Shown here in pieces: positions 18,255 to 31,090 of a DNA stretch of 64,000 nt. This DNA is from Leclercia sp. 29361. Lineage in GTDB: Bacteria; Pseudomonadota; Gammaproteobacteria; Enterobacterales; Enterobacteriaceae. Each line of letters opens with the position of its first letter. Position 1 is the first letter of the stretch. The notes under the pieces are model-generated. The model saw only the letters and a list, made by a program, of their open reading frames with translations. It had not been told where the DNA came from and did not search any database. A program made the translations under genes and the position numbers. The stretch spans positions 744,001 to 808,000 of the forward strand of contig NZ_CP049786.1 in NCBI RefSeq assembly GCF_011290365.1, given 5' to 3'.

Positions 18255-21071
18255 ATGAGTGACTATAAATCAACCCTGAATTTGCCGGAAACAGGGTTCC
18301 CGATGCGCGGCGATCTCGCCAAGCGTGAACCGGGAATGCTGGCGCGTTGGACCGATGATGACCTGTACGGCATCATCCGTGCAGCCAAAAAAGGGAAAAA
18401 AACCTTCATCCTGCATGATGGCCCTCCTTATGCGAATGGCAGCATTCATATTGGTCACTCTGTAAACAAGATTCTGAAAGACATTATCGTGAAGTCCAAA
18501 GGCCTCACGGGCTTTGACTCGCCTTACGTTCCAGGCTGGGACTGCCACGGTCTGCCGATCGAGCTGAAAGTGGAGCAAGAGTTCGGCAAGCCGGGCGAGA
18601 AGTTCACCGCCGCCGAATTCCGCGCCAAATGCCGCGAATACGCAGCTACCCAGGTTGACGGCCAGCGTGAAGACTTTATCCGTCTGGGCGTGCTGGGCGA
18701 CTGGTCACACCCGTACCTGACCATGGACTTCAAAACCGAAGCCAACATCATCCGTGCGCTGGGCAAAATCATCGGCAACGGCCACCTGCATAAAGGCGCC
18801 AAGCCGGTGCACTGGTGCGTGGATTGCCGTTCGGCGCTGGCTGAGGCGGAAGTCGAGTATTACGACAAAACCTCTCCATCCATCGACGTGGCCTTTGAAG
18901 GCGTCGATCAGGATGCGCTGCAGGGCAAATTTGGTCTGCCGGGCGTAGAAGGCCCAATCTCGCTGGTCATCTGGACTACCACCCCGTGGACCCTGCCTGC
19001 CAACCGTGCGATCTCCCTTTCTGCGGAGTTCGACTATGCGCTGGTACAGGTTGAAGGTCGCGCGCTGATCCTCGCGAAAGACCTGGTGGAGAGCGTGCTG
19101 AAACGCGCGAACATCACCGAATACCGTATTCTCGGTACCGTTAAAGGTGCTGAGCTGGAACATCTGCGCTTTAAGCACCCGTTCCTCGATTTCGATGTGC
19201 CAGCGATCCTGGGCGAACACGTTACCCTGGAAGCGGGTACCGGTGCGGTGCATACCGCCGGTGGTCATGGCCCGGACGACTACAGCATCAGCCTCAAATA
19301 CGGTCTGGAGATCGCCAACCCGGTTGGCCCGGACGGCGCGTATCTGCCAGGCACATATCCGACGCTGGACGGCATCAACGTCTTCAAAGCCAACGACATC
19401 ATCGTCAACATGCTGCGCGACAATGGTTCGCTGCTGCACGTTGAAAAAATGCAGCACAGCTATCCGTGCTGCTGGCGTCACAAGTCGCCGATCATCTTCC
19501 GTGCGACCCCGCAGTGGTTTGTCAGCATGGATCAGAAAGGCCTGCGCGCGCAGTCGCTTTCCGAGATCAAAGGCGTGCAGTGGATCCCGGACTGGGGCCA
19601 GGCGCGTATCGAATCCATGGTTGCCAACCGTCCTGACTGGTGTATCTCCCGTCAGCGTACCTGGGGCGTACCGATGTCTCTGTTCGTGCATAAAGAGACG
19701 CAGGAGCTGCACCCGAACACCCTGGAACTGATGGAAGAAGTGGCGAAGCGCGTCGAAGTTGACGGCATTCAGGCGTGGTGGGATCTCGACTCCCGGGACA
19801 TCCTCGGCGCTGACGCGGACAACTACGAGAAAGTGCCGGATACTCTGGACGTCTGGTTTGACTCCGGTTCTACCCACTCTTCTGTGGTTGACGTGCGTCC
19901 GGAATTTGCCGGTCACGCTGCCGACATGTATCTGGAAGGGTCTGACCAACACCGTGGCTGGTTCATGTCATCCCTGATGATCTCCACCGCCATGAAGGGC
20001 AAGGCACCTTATCGTCAGGTACTGACTCACGGCTTCACCGTGGATGGTCAGGGCCGCAAGATGTCCAAATCTATCGGTAACACCGTTTCTCCTCAGGATG
20101 TGATGAACAAACTGGGCGCTGATATTCTGCGTCTGTGGGTGGCATCAACTGACTACACCGGCGAAATGGCGGTGTCCGATGAGATCCTGAAACGTGCTGC
20201 CGACAGCTATCGTCGTATCCGTAACACCGCGCGCTTCCTGCTGGCGAACCTGAATGGGTTCGATCCGGCAAAAGATATGGTGAAACCGGAAGAGATGGTG
20301 GTGCTGGATCGCTGGGCAGTAGGCTGCGCGCAAGCGGCGCAGGAAGATATCCTGAAAGCCTACGAGTCTTACGACTTCCACGAAGTGGTGCAGCGCCTGA
20401 TGCGCTTCTGCTCCATCGAGATGGGCTCGTTCTATCTCGACATCATTAAAGACCGTCAGTACACCGCCAAAGCGGACAGCGTGGCGCGTCGCAGCTGCCA
20501 GACCGCACTGTTCCACATCGCGGAAGCGCTGGTGCGCTGGATGGCACCGATCATGTCCTTCACTGCGGATGAGATCTGGGGCTACCTGCCAGGCGATCGT
20601 GAGAAGTATGTCTTCACCGGCGAGTGGTACCAGGGCCTGTTTGGCCTGGCAGAGACCGAAGCCATGAACGACAGCTTCTGGGACGAGCTGCTGAAAGTGC
20701 GCGGCGAAGTGAACAAGGTGATCGAGCAGGCGCGTGCCGACAAGAAAGTGGGCGGCTCTCTGGAAGCGGCAGTAACCCTGTACGCAGAACCTGAGCTGGC
20801 GGCGAAACTGACGGCGCTGGGCGATGAATTGCGATTTGTCCTGTTGACCTCCGGTGCGAATGTTGCGGATTATGCCGACGCGAGCGCTGATGCCCAGCAG
20901 AGCGAACTGCTCAAAGGGCTGAAGGTGGCGCTGGTGAAAGCCGATGGTGAGAAATGTCCGCGTTGCTGGCATTACACCACTGATGTCGGCAAGGTGGCGG
21001 AACACGCAGAGATCTGCGGACGCTGTGTCAGCAACGTCGCCGGTGATGGCGAAAAACGTAAGTTTGCCTGA
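18255..21071 (+). CDS. ileS: Isoleucyl-tRNA synthetase
   Basis: Class I aminoacyl-tRNA synthetase, 938 residues. It has [18 protein letters not shown] (the HIGH motif), an editing (CP1) domain with [24 protein letters not shown] (KMSKS) near residue 600, and a C-terminal zinc site CPRCWHYT...CGRCVSNV. It lies between ribF and lspA; its TGA overlaps the lspA ATG by one base, suggesting coupling. Confidence 0.99.
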   Translation: MSDYKSTLNLPETGFPMRGDLAKREPGMLARWTDDDLYGIIRAAKKGKKTFILHDGPPYANGSIHIGHSVNKILKDIIVKSKGLTGFDSPYVPGWDCHGLPIELKVEQEFGKPGEKFTAAEFRAKCREYAATQVDGQREDFIRLGVLGDWSHPYLTMDFKTEANIIRALGKIIGNGHLHKGAKPVHWCVDCRSALAEAEVEYYDKTSPSIDVAFEGVDQDALQGKFGLPGVEGPISLVIWTTTPWTLPANRAISLSAEFDYALVQVEGRALILAKDLVESVLKRANITEYRILGTVKGAELEHLRFKHPFLDFDVPAILGEHVTLEAGTGAVHTAGGHGPDDYSISLKYGLEIANPVGPDGAYLPGTYPTLDGINVFKANDIIVNMLRDNGSLLHVEKMQHSYPCCWRHKSPIIFRATPQWFVSMDQKGLRAQSLSEIKGVQWIPDWGQARIESMVANRPDWCISRQRTWGVPMSLFVHKETQELHPNTLELMEEVAKRVEVDGIQAWWDLDSRDILGADADNYEKVPDTLDVWFDSGSTHSSVVDVRPEFAGHAADMYLEGSDQHRGWFMSSLMISTAMKGKAPYRQVLTHGFTVDGQGRKMSKSIGNTVSPQDVMNKLGADILRLWVASTDYTGEMAVSDEILKRAADSYRRIRNTARFLLANLNGFDPAKDMVKPEEMVVLDRWAVGCAQAAQEDILKAYESYDFHEVVQRLMRFCSIEMGSFYLDIIKDRQYTAKADSVARRSCQTALFHIAEALVRWMAPIMSFTADEIWGYLPGDREKYVFTGEWYQGLFGLAETEAMNDSFWDELLKVRGEVNKVIEQARADKKVGGSLEAAVTLYAEPELAAKLTALGDELRFVLLTSGANVADYADASADAQQSELLKGLKVALVKADGEKCPRCWHYTTDVGKVAEHAEICGRCVSNVAGDGEKRKFA

Positions 21072-21571
21072 TGAGTAAATCACTCTCTTCAACAGGGCTG
21101 CGCTGGCTGTGGCTGGTAGTAGTCGTGCTGATTATTGATCTGGGCAGCAAGTACCTGATCCTCCAGAACTTTGCTCTGGGGGATACGATGCCGCTGTTCC
21201 CGTCACTTAATCTGCATTATGCGCGCAACTATGGCGCGGCGTTTAGCTTCCTGGCTGACAGCGGCGGCTGGCAGCGCTGGTTCTTCGCGGGTATCGCTCT
21301 CGGTATCTGCGTGGTTCTGGCGGTGCTGATGTACCGCAGCAAAGCCACGCAGAAGCTGAATAACATCGCCTACGCGCTGATCATTGGCGGCGCGCTGGGT
21401 AACCTGTTCGACCGTCTGTGGCATGGCTTTGTGGTCGATATGATCGACTTCTATGTCGGCAGCTGGCACTTCGCCACCTTTAACCTGGCCGATACGGCGA
21501 TCTGTATCGGTGCGGCGATGATTGTGCTGGAAGGCTTCCTGCCTAAACCCGCAGCGAAAGAGCAGGCGTAA
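21071..21571 (+). CDS. lspA: Lipoprotein signal peptidase LspA
   Basis: Inner-membrane aspartyl protease that removes signal peptides from prolipoproteins after lipidation; the target of globomycin. It has 166 residues and four membrane segments. The catalytic aspartates are in [10 protein letters not shown] and [12 protein letters not shown], and NYGAAFSFL is conserved. It overlaps ileS by one base. A BIME separates it from fkpB. Confidence 0.98.
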   Translation: MSKSLSSTGLRWLWLVVVVLIIDLGSKYLILQNFALGDTMPLFPSLNLHYARNYGAAFSFLADSGGWQRWFFAGIALGICVVLAVLMYRSKATQKLNNIAYALIIGGALGNLFDRLWHGFVVDMIDFYVGSWHFATFNLADTAICIGAAMIVLEGFLPKPAAKEQA

Positions 21572-21578
21572 TTGTCAA

Positions 21579-21655
21579 TGCCGGGTGGCGCTACGCTTAC
21601 CCGGCCTACCGAATATGCCGATCCTGTAGGCCGGGTAAGCGAAGCGCCACCCGGC
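21579..21655. repeat. BIME (paired REP sequences) between lspA and fkpB
   Basis: Two inverted REP units face each other: TGCCGGGTGGCGCTACGCTT and, after a short spacer, GTAGGCCGGGTAAGCGAAGC, closing with GCCACCCGGCA. The whole element can fold back on itself. It lies inside an operon of essential genes and may affect mRNA stability. Confidence 0.9.
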
Positions 21656-21688
21656 AAACAGGCGAGACAACATTAAAGAGCAATGTGT

Positions 21689-22159
21689 ATGTCTAAATCC
21701 GTACAGAGCAACAGCGCGATGCTGGTTCACTTCACGCTGAAACTGGATGATGGCTCCACCGCAGAGTCCACCCGCAACAACGGCAAACCGGCGCTGTTTC
21801 GTCTTGGCGATACCTCTCTGTCGGAAGGTCTTGAGCAACAGCTGCTGGGCCTGAAAGAGGGTGAGAAAAAAGCCTTCACTCTGGAGCCGGATGCCGCGTT
21901 TGGTGTGCCGTCCCCGGACCTGATCCAGTACTTCTCGCGCCGTGAGTTTATGGATGCGGGCGAACCGGAAATCGGGGCAATCATGCTCTTTACCGCTATG
22001 GATGGCAGCGAAATGCCTGGCGTGATCCGTGAGATCAACGGCGACTCCATTACCGTCGATTTCAACCACCCGCTCGCCGGGCGTACCGTCCATTTTGATG
22101 TTGAAGTGCTGGAAATTGACCCGGTACTGGAGGATGTGAATGCAGATCCTGTTGGCTAA
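21689..22159 (+). CDS. fkpB: FKBP-type peptidyl-prolyl isomerase FkpB (SlpA)
   Basis: SlyD-like cytoplasmic proline isomerase of 156 residues, with an FKBP half ([15 protein letters not shown]), an inserted flap ([20 protein letters not shown]) and the closing strand [23 protein letters not shown] at 21689 is chosen over 21683: it gives the family N-terminus [10 protein letters not shown] and better spacing from AAAGAG. The C-terminus (DVNADPVG) runs past the usual end, so the gene overlaps ispH by 20 nt. Confidence 0.95.
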   Translation: MSKSVQSNSAMLVHFTLKLDDGSTAESTRNNGKPALFRLGDTSLSEGLEQQLLGLKEGEKKAFTLEPDAAFGVPSPDLIQYFSRREFMDAGEPEIGAIMLFTAMDGSEMPGVIREINGDSITVDFNHPLAGRTVHFDVEVLEIDPVLEDVNADPVG

Positions 22160-23090
22160 CCCGCGCGGTTTCTGTGCCGGAGTAGACCGCGCTATCAGCA
22201 TTGTTGAAAACGCGCTGGAGCTTTACGGCGCGCCGATTTATGTCCGTCACGAAGTGGTGCATAACCGCTATGTGGTGGATAGCCTGCGTACCCGCGGGGC
22301 GATCTTTATTGAGCAGATCGACGAAGTGCCGGATGGCGCAATCCTGATCTTCTCCGCCCACGGCGTCTCCCAGGCGGTACGTAACGAAGCGAAAAATCGC
22401 GATCTGACCGTGTTTGATGCCACCTGCCCGCTGGTCACCAAAGTGCATATGGAAGTGGCACGCGCCAGCCGTCGCGGTGAAGAGTCGATCCTGATTGGTC
22501 ACGCCGGTCACCCCGAAGTGGAAGGCACCATGGGCCAGTACAGCAACCCGGAAGGGGGCATGTACCTGGTCGAGTCTCCGGACGATGTGCTGACGCTGAA
22601 CGTCAAAAACGAAGCGAAGCTGTCGTTTATGACCCAGACCACGCTCTCGGTGGATGACACCTCTGATGTTATCGATGCCCTGCGTCAGCGCTTCCCGAAA
22701 ATCGTTGGTCCGCGCAAGGACGACATCTGCTACGCCACCACTAACCGTCAGGAAGCGGTCCGCGCCCTGGCGGAGCAGGCGGACGTGGTGCTGGTCGTCG
22801 GCTCGAAAAACTCCTCGAACTCCAACCGTCTGGCCGAACTGGCGCAGCGGATGGGCAAAGCCGCATTCCTGATTGACGATGCGACCGATATTCAGGAAGC
22901 CTGGGTCAAGAATGCTGCATGTGTTGGCGTGACGGCGGGCGCGTCTGCCCCGGATATTCTGGTACAGAACGTGATTGCCCGTCTGCAGGAGCTGGGTGGC
23001 GGAGAAGCCATCCCGCTGGCGGGGCGCGAAGAGAATATCGTCTTCGAAGTCCCGAAAGAGCTGCGAATTGACGCCCGCGAAGTTAAGTAA
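22140..23090 (+). CDS. ispH: 4-hydroxy-3-methylbut-2-enyl diphosphate reductase
   Basis: Last enzyme of the MEP isoprenoid pathway, making IPP and DMAPP with a [4Fe-4S] cluster. It has 316 residues. Cluster cysteines are visible in [24 protein letters not shown] and [11 protein letters not shown]. The ATG is inside the 3' end of fkpB, so it is likely translated by coupling. It ends the ribF operon, followed by a strong bidirectional terminator. Confidence 0.98.
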   Translation: MQILLANPRGFCAGVDRAISIVENALELYGAPIYVRHEVVHNRYVVDSLRTRGAIFIEQIDEVPDGAILIFSAHGVSQAVRNEAKNRDLTVFDATCPLVTKVHMEVARASRRGEESILIGHAGHPEVEGTMGQYSNPEGGMYLVESPDDVLTLNVKNEAKLSFMTQTTLSVDDTSDVIDALRQRFPKIVGPRKDDICYATTNRQEAVRALAEQADVVLVVGSKNSSNSNRLAELAQRMGKAAFLIDDATDIQEAWVKNAACVGVTAGASAPDILVQNVIARLQELGGGEAIPLAGREENIVFEVPKELRIDAREVK

Positions 23091-23096
23091 GCTTTT

Positions 23097-23130
23097 AAAA
23101 ATGCCAGTCACTGAATGACTGGCATTTTTT
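23097..23130. terminator. Bidirectional terminator between ispH and the LysR gene
   Basis: AAATGCCAGTCA CTGAA TGACTGGCATTTTTT has a perfect 12-base-pair stem with A and T runs on the two sides. Its centre overlaps the stop codon of the convergent LysR gene at 23108. Confidence 0.9.
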
Positions 23131-24013
23131 CATTCAGGTAGTCGATCATCGCCCGCATCCTGGCTGGCATATGTTTATTGCGCGTCCACAGCAGCCAGAG
23201 ATCGCCCGTATAGCTACTGATAAACTCCCACTCCGGCAGTACCTGCACAATCTCCCCACTTTCCAGCGCATCACGCGCCGTGAACAGCGGTAAACTCCCG
23301 ATTCCCAGGCTGCGCTTTACCGCATCCAGCCTCACGCCCGTGTGGTTAGCGGCGTAACGTCCGTGGGTCTGTACCGTTTCCGTTTTCCCGTTCAAAGCAA
23401 ACTTCCAGCGTGAATCGGCTGGGGTTTCACCGAGCGAGATACAGCTGTGTTCCCGAAGATCGTGCGGATGCTGGGGCGTGCCCATGCGACAAAGGTACTC
23501 TGGCGTGGCGCAGATAACATGGGTGACCGGCATCAGCGGTTTACCGTACAGGCCAGGGGAGGGGGTAGTAGTGATCCGTAACGCCAGATCGACGCCATCG
23601 TCGATCAAATCCATATAACGATCTTCCAGACGCAGACAGACATCTATTTGCGGATAGCGCTCAAGGAATGCCGGGATTAAAGGATGGATCACAAAACGTC
23701 CCACGGCTTTCGGCACGCTCATGGTGAGCTTTCCCTGCGCAACGGTCTGCAGGCTGCTGCCAGAATCCATCGCCTGCTGTGCCGCGTCCAGCATATCCAG
23801 CGCATGTTCATAAACCGATTTTCCGGTCACGGTAAGGGCCAGCTTGCGCGTGGTGCGGTGCAGCAATTTGCATCCCATCTCTTTTTCAAGACGTGAAACA
23901 CAGCGGCTGATCGCGGAGGGCGTTGCGCCAGTCAGACGAGCTGCGGTTGAAAAGTTACCCTGCTCTACGATGATGACGAAAGTGGCGAGATCGGGAAGCA
24001 GGGCAGGTTTCAT
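23108..24013 (-). CDS. LysR-family transcriptional regulator
   Basis: A 301-residue DNA-binding regulator. The N-terminal helix-turn-helix reads NFSTAARLTGATPSAISRCV and is followed by the usual linker helix (LLHRTTRKLALTVTG) and a periplasmic-binding-like effector domain. It resembles the DmlR/CrgA subgroup. It is divergent from the AlaX-like gene with 92 nt between the starts, the standard layout for a LysR regulator and its target. The effector is unknown. K-12 has rihC in this position, so the gene is accessory. Confidence 0.85.
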   Translation of the reverse strand: MKPALLPDLATFVIIVEQGNFSTAARLTGATPSAISRCVSRLEKEMGCKLLHRTTRKLALTVTGKSVYEHALDMLDAAQQAMDSGSSLQTVAQGKLTMSVPKAVGRFVIHPLIPAFLERYPQIDVCLRLEDRYMDLIDDGVDLALRITTTPSPGLYGKPLMPVTHVICATPEYLCRMGTPQHPHDLREHSCISLGETPADSRWKFALNGKTETVQTHGRYAANHTGVRLDAVKRSLGIGSLPLFTARDALESGEIVQVLPEWEFISSYTGDLWLLWTRNKHMPARMRAMIDYLNEKMPVIQ

Positions 24014-24105
24014 TTGTGCATACCAGGCAAGAGTGCAATGTGTGAGTGGCCGATTATCGATATTTAAGTGACGAATATACTGTCAGGCTACAGAGGAGAG
24101 CAACC

Positions 24106-24738
24106 ATGACAGAACGACTTTATTACTCAAGTGACGCGACAGCAGGCCGGGCACAGGTGATCCGTTGCAGTGAAGAGCCTGATGGCCGTTACGCCATTGA
24201 GCTCAATCAGACCTTTTTCCATCCGCAGGGGGGTGGGCAGCCCGCGGATTGGGGAACGCTCGACGGGATGGCGGTAGAAGCAGTCTTCCTGCGCGGAGAG
24301 CAGGTGGTCCACATCGTGTCCGGCGCGCTTGCGCCAGGTGAGGTGGAGATGCAGGTCGATGAAGAGGTGAGAGAACGTCACTCCCGCTGGCACAGCGCAG
24401 GCCATTTGATTGGTTATGCCGGCGAGCAGTTTGGCTGGAAGCCGGTAAAAGCCCACCACTGGCCCGGTGAAGGGCGGATTACCTTTATGCCCGGTGAAAG
24501 TGTGGCTCCCCTGCCTGATGCAAGCGCTCTGATGGTCATGATTGACGGCTGGAAAGCCGACAACCTGCTTCGCCATACCGAAATTGAAGCGGGCAGACGC
24601 AAGGTCCGCTTTGGCGATCTCCCGGCATACCTGTGCGGAGGAACGCACGTTAAACAGCTGGCGGATATTGGGATGGTGCAGATCCTCGGGCTGAAGATGA
24701 AAAAGGGGCAGCTGGTGGTAACCTATGCGCTCGACTAA
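24106..24738 (+). CDS. AlaX-like stand-alone alanyl-tRNA editing protein
   Basis: A 210-residue protein resembling the editing domain of alanyl-tRNA synthetase. Such free-standing AlaX proteins hydrolyse Ser-tRNA(Ala) or related mischarged tRNAs. Key features are FFHPQGGGQPADWG, the zinc/catalytic motif HSAGH (about residues 97-101), and the second half-site CGGTHVKQL. The frame is open from 24046, but ATG at 24106 follows AGAGGAGAGCAACC and gives the normal N-terminus. It is divergent from the LysR gene, so it may be under that control. The exact tRNA substrate is inference. Confidence 0.82.
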   Translation: MTERLYYSSDATAGRAQVIRCSEEPDGRYAIELNQTFFHPQGGGQPADWGTLDGMAVEAVFLRGEQVVHIVSGALAPGEVEMQVDEEVRERHSRWHSAGHLIGYAGEQFGWKPVKAHHWPGEGRITFMPGESVAPLPDASALMVMIDGWKADNLLRHTEIEAGRRKVRFGDLPAYLCGGTHVKQLADIGMVQILGLKMKKGQLVVTYALD

Positions 24739-24933
24739 CAGGATGGTGATTAACCCGCAAAACGCATCATCCTGCCGCCTGCGCTGGTGGTGCGTGAATC
24801 GTGCGGTTTTCGCTGACGATCATGTCTTTCACTGATATCTCTCCCTGTTTATCATTAAATTCTAATTATCGGCGTTTTCAGTGGCAGCCTTTGTCAGGGC
24901 TGGTTAATCTGAAAACGGTTTACATCATTTTAA

Positions 24934-25770
<837 letters not shown>

Positions 25771-26226
25771 TCAAGTTTACCCTTCGTGATGTGGTTATTG
25801 CAGTCATAATTAGTTGATTGCAGAGGGCAATAATTTATTGCCCTTTAATTTTATCCTGTTTTAAGTCTTTTTTAATTTGAAGTGCTTATAAATATAAGTT
25901 ATCTCCATTATTTCTGTTTCAAAATTGTGAATTTTGACCAAATGGTCCACTTTTTGAGGCTGGTAAGGCCGGGTTAACAATAAAAATGACCCGCAAGCGT
26001 TTTCTTACGTGATTTAGTTGATCTTTTTGCCCATTAACAACCTTCCTGACCATCAGTGCCGCAAAAACTACAAATAAAAGCCGCTTTTTAAGTTGACTTT
26101 CCCCTGCCAAATCTCCAGAATGCCGCCGTTTGCCGAAAATCCACTGGCAGCAGATTTGCATTGCTTCACACTATGGTTGTGCATTAATATGCAAATAAAG
26201 TGAGTGAATATTCTCTGGAGGGTGTT
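25771..26226 (+). promoter_or_regulatory. carAB control region: P1, P2, PurR box and two ARG boxes
   Basis: No gene here. A PurR-type operator, CCGCAAGCGTTTTCTT, lies at 25991-26006. P1 is likely TTGACT (26093-26098) and CAGAAT (26116-26121), 17 nt apart. Two 18-base ARG boxes lie at 26178-26195 (core TGCATTAATATGCA) and 26199-26216 (core TGAGTGAATATTCT), three bases apart, the spacing ArgR hexamers need; they cover the P2 promoter (possible -35 TTCACA at 26165). This matches the known dual control of carAB by arginine and purines. The first 200 nt after dapB are A/T-rich and show nothing else. Confidence 0.85.
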
Positions 26227-27375
26227 TTGATTAAGTCAGCGCTATTGGTTCTGGAAGACGGAACCCAGTTTATCGGTCGGGCCATTGGGGCAACAGGTTC
26301 GGCGGTTGGGGAAGTCGTTTTCAATACTTCAATGACCGGTTATCAAGAAATCCTCACTGATCCTTCCTATTCCCGCCAAATCGTTACTCTAACTTATCCC
26401 CATATCGGTAATGTCGGCACTAACGCCGCTGATGAAGAGTCCTCCCAGGTACATGCACAAGGTCTGATTATTCGCGACCTGCCGCTGATTGCCAGCAACT
26501 ACCGCAACACCGAAGACCTCTCGTCCTACCTGAAACGCCATAACATCGTGGCGATTGCCGATATCGATACCCGTAAGCTGACGCGTCTGCTGCGTGAAAA
26601 AGGTGCCCAGAACGGCTGCATCATCGCTGGCGATAACCTGGATGCGGCGCTGGCGCAGGAAAAAGCCAAAGCCTTCCCGGGGCTGAACGGCATGGACCTG
26701 GCTAAAGAAGTGACCACCACTGAGGCCTACAGCTGGACTCAGGGTAGCTGGACGCTGGCAGGTGAACTGCCGGAAGCCAAAAAAGAAGAGGAGCTGCCGT
26801 TCCATGTGGTGGCTTACGATTACGGCGCCAAGCGCAACATCCTGCGCATGCTGGTGGATCGCGGCTGCCGTCTGACCGTTGTGCCGGCAAAGACCCCGGC
26901 AGACGACGTGCTGAAGATGAATCCGGACGGGATCTTCCTCTCCAACGGCCCGGGTGACCCGGCCCCGTGCGACTACGCCATCGACGCAATTAAGACCTTC
27001 CTCGAAACCGACATTCCGGTATTCGGTATCTGCCTCGGCCATCAGTTGCTGGCGCTGGCGAGCGGTGCCAAAACCGTGAAGATGAAGTTCGGTCACCACG
27101 GTGGTAACCACCCGGTGAAAGATATCGACAACAACACGGTGATGATTACTGCGCAGAACCACGGTTTTGCGGTGGACGAAGCTTCCATGCCGGCCACCCT
27201 GCGTGTGACCCATAAATCACTGTTCGATGGCACCCTGCAGGGCATCCATCGCACCGACAAACCGGCGTTCAGCTTCCAGGGACACCCGGAAGCGAGCCCA
27301 GGCCCACACGATGCCGCGCCGCTGTTCGATCACTTTATCGAACTTATCGAGCAATACCGTAAGACCGCTAAATAA
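26227..27375 (+). CDS. carA: Carbamoyl-phosphate synthase small subunit (glutaminase)
   Basis: Hydrolyses glutamine and passes ammonia to CarB for carbamoyl phosphate, the shared precursor of arginine and pyrimidines. It has 382 residues with the class I amidotransferase triad: Cys in [12 protein letters not shown], and His and Glu in [11 protein letters not shown]. The start is TTG at 26227, placed by GGAGGG four bases upstream and by the family N-terminus [15 protein letters not shown]. The frame opens from GTG 26200, but that start lies in the second ARG box. carB follows 18 nt later. Confidence 0.98.
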   Translation: MIKSALLVLEDGTQFIGRAIGATGSAVGEVVFNTSMTGYQEILTDPSYSRQIVTLTYPHIGNVGTNAADEESSQVHAQGLIIRDLPLIASNYRNTEDLSSYLKRHNIVAIADIDTRKLTRLLREKGAQNGCIIAGDNLDAALAQEKAKAFPGLNGMDLAKEVTTTEAYSWTQGSWTLAGELPEAKKEEELPFHVVAYDYGAKRNILRMLVDRGCRLTVVPAKTPADDVLKMNPDGIFLSNGPGDPAPCDYAIDAIKTFLETDIPVFGICLGHQLLALASGAKTVKMKFGHHGGNHPVKDIDNNTVMITAQNHGFAVDEASMPATLRVTHKSLFDGTLQGIHRTDKPAFSFQGHPEASPGPHDAAPLFDHFIELIEQYRKTAK

Positions 27376-27393
27376 TCAGGAGCCGAGAAGACC

Positions 27394-30618
<3,225 letters not shown>

Positions 30619-30630
30619 TACGCAGGTTAT

Positions 30631-30696
30631 CGTAGGCCCGGGAAGCGAAAGTGCCCCGGGCAGACGGCGGGTGGCGCTTCGCTTACCCGCCCTACG
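30631..30696. repeat. REP/BIME element after carB
   Basis: The block opens with CGTAGGCCCGGGAAGCG and ends with CGCTTACCCGCCCTACG. Inside are two hairpins, one with arms CCCGGG and CCCGGG and one with arms GGCGGGT and ACCCGCC. It is a diverged pair of REP units, 12 nt after carB, and probably serves as its 3' end. Confidence 0.8.
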
Positions 30697-30805
30697 ATGG
30701 CTGCCTTCCTCTTCAGAACCTTCTGCTTTTCCATCTCCCATCAGTCAGTTAGCCTAAAATTATCAGGTCGATAATTAAATCCAACTGAAAAGCAGGGAGA
30801 ACACC

Positions 30806-31039
30806 ATGCGAACTAAACTTCTGATGACCTCAATTTTTGCTGCCGCAGCACTGTTCACCGTTGCTGGTTGTTCATCTAATCAGGCGGTGAAAACCACTGA
30901 CGGTAAAACTATCGTCACCGACGGTAAGCCGCAGGTAGATGACGATACGGGAATGATGTCTATTGATAATGCCGAAACCGGTCAGACGGAACAGATTAAC
31001 CGCGATCAGGTTAAGTCCATGGGTGAACTGAAGAACTGA
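30806..31039 (+). CDS. Small YgdI/YgdR-type lipoprotein (DUF903)
   Basis: A 77-residue protein of unknown function. Residues 1-21 form a lipoprotein signal with lipobox VAGC (Cys22). Ser at +2 predicts outer-membrane sorting. The mature part has the DUF903 SH3-like motif TTDGKTIVTDGKPQVDDDTG and then INRDQVKSMGEL, as in E. coli YgdI and YgdR. The ribosome site is AGGGAGAACACC. It stands alone between carB and the convergent autotransporter gene and shares their hairpin. K-12 has no such gene here. Confidence 0.85.
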   Translation: MRTKLLMTSIFAAAALFTVAGCSSNQAVKTTDGKTIVTDGKPQVDDDTGMMSIDNAETGQTEQINRDQVKSMGELKN

Positions 31040-31040
31040 T

Positions 31041-31070
31041 AAAAAAATGCAGTGGCCTGAGCCACTGCAT
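31041..31070. terminator. Terminator between the lipoprotein and autotransporter genes
   Basis: ATGCAGTGGC CTGA GCCACTGCAT is a perfect ten-base-pair hairpin. Seven A lie on its left, so on the minus strand it is followed by seven T: an ideal terminator for the autotransporter gene. On the plus side no T run follows. Confidence 0.85.
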
Positions 31071-31090
31071 CGATCGTTCCGGTAATGCGA

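Noticed and set aside
24014..24105. A specific LysR operator between the LysR and AlaX-like genes
   Set aside because: Several T-N11-A arrangements can be drawn but none is a clear dyad, so no site is called.
25919..26161. An 80-codon frame in the carA control region, minus strand
   Set aside because: It overlaps the PurR box and P1 promoter, begins without a ribosome site and resembles nothing known.
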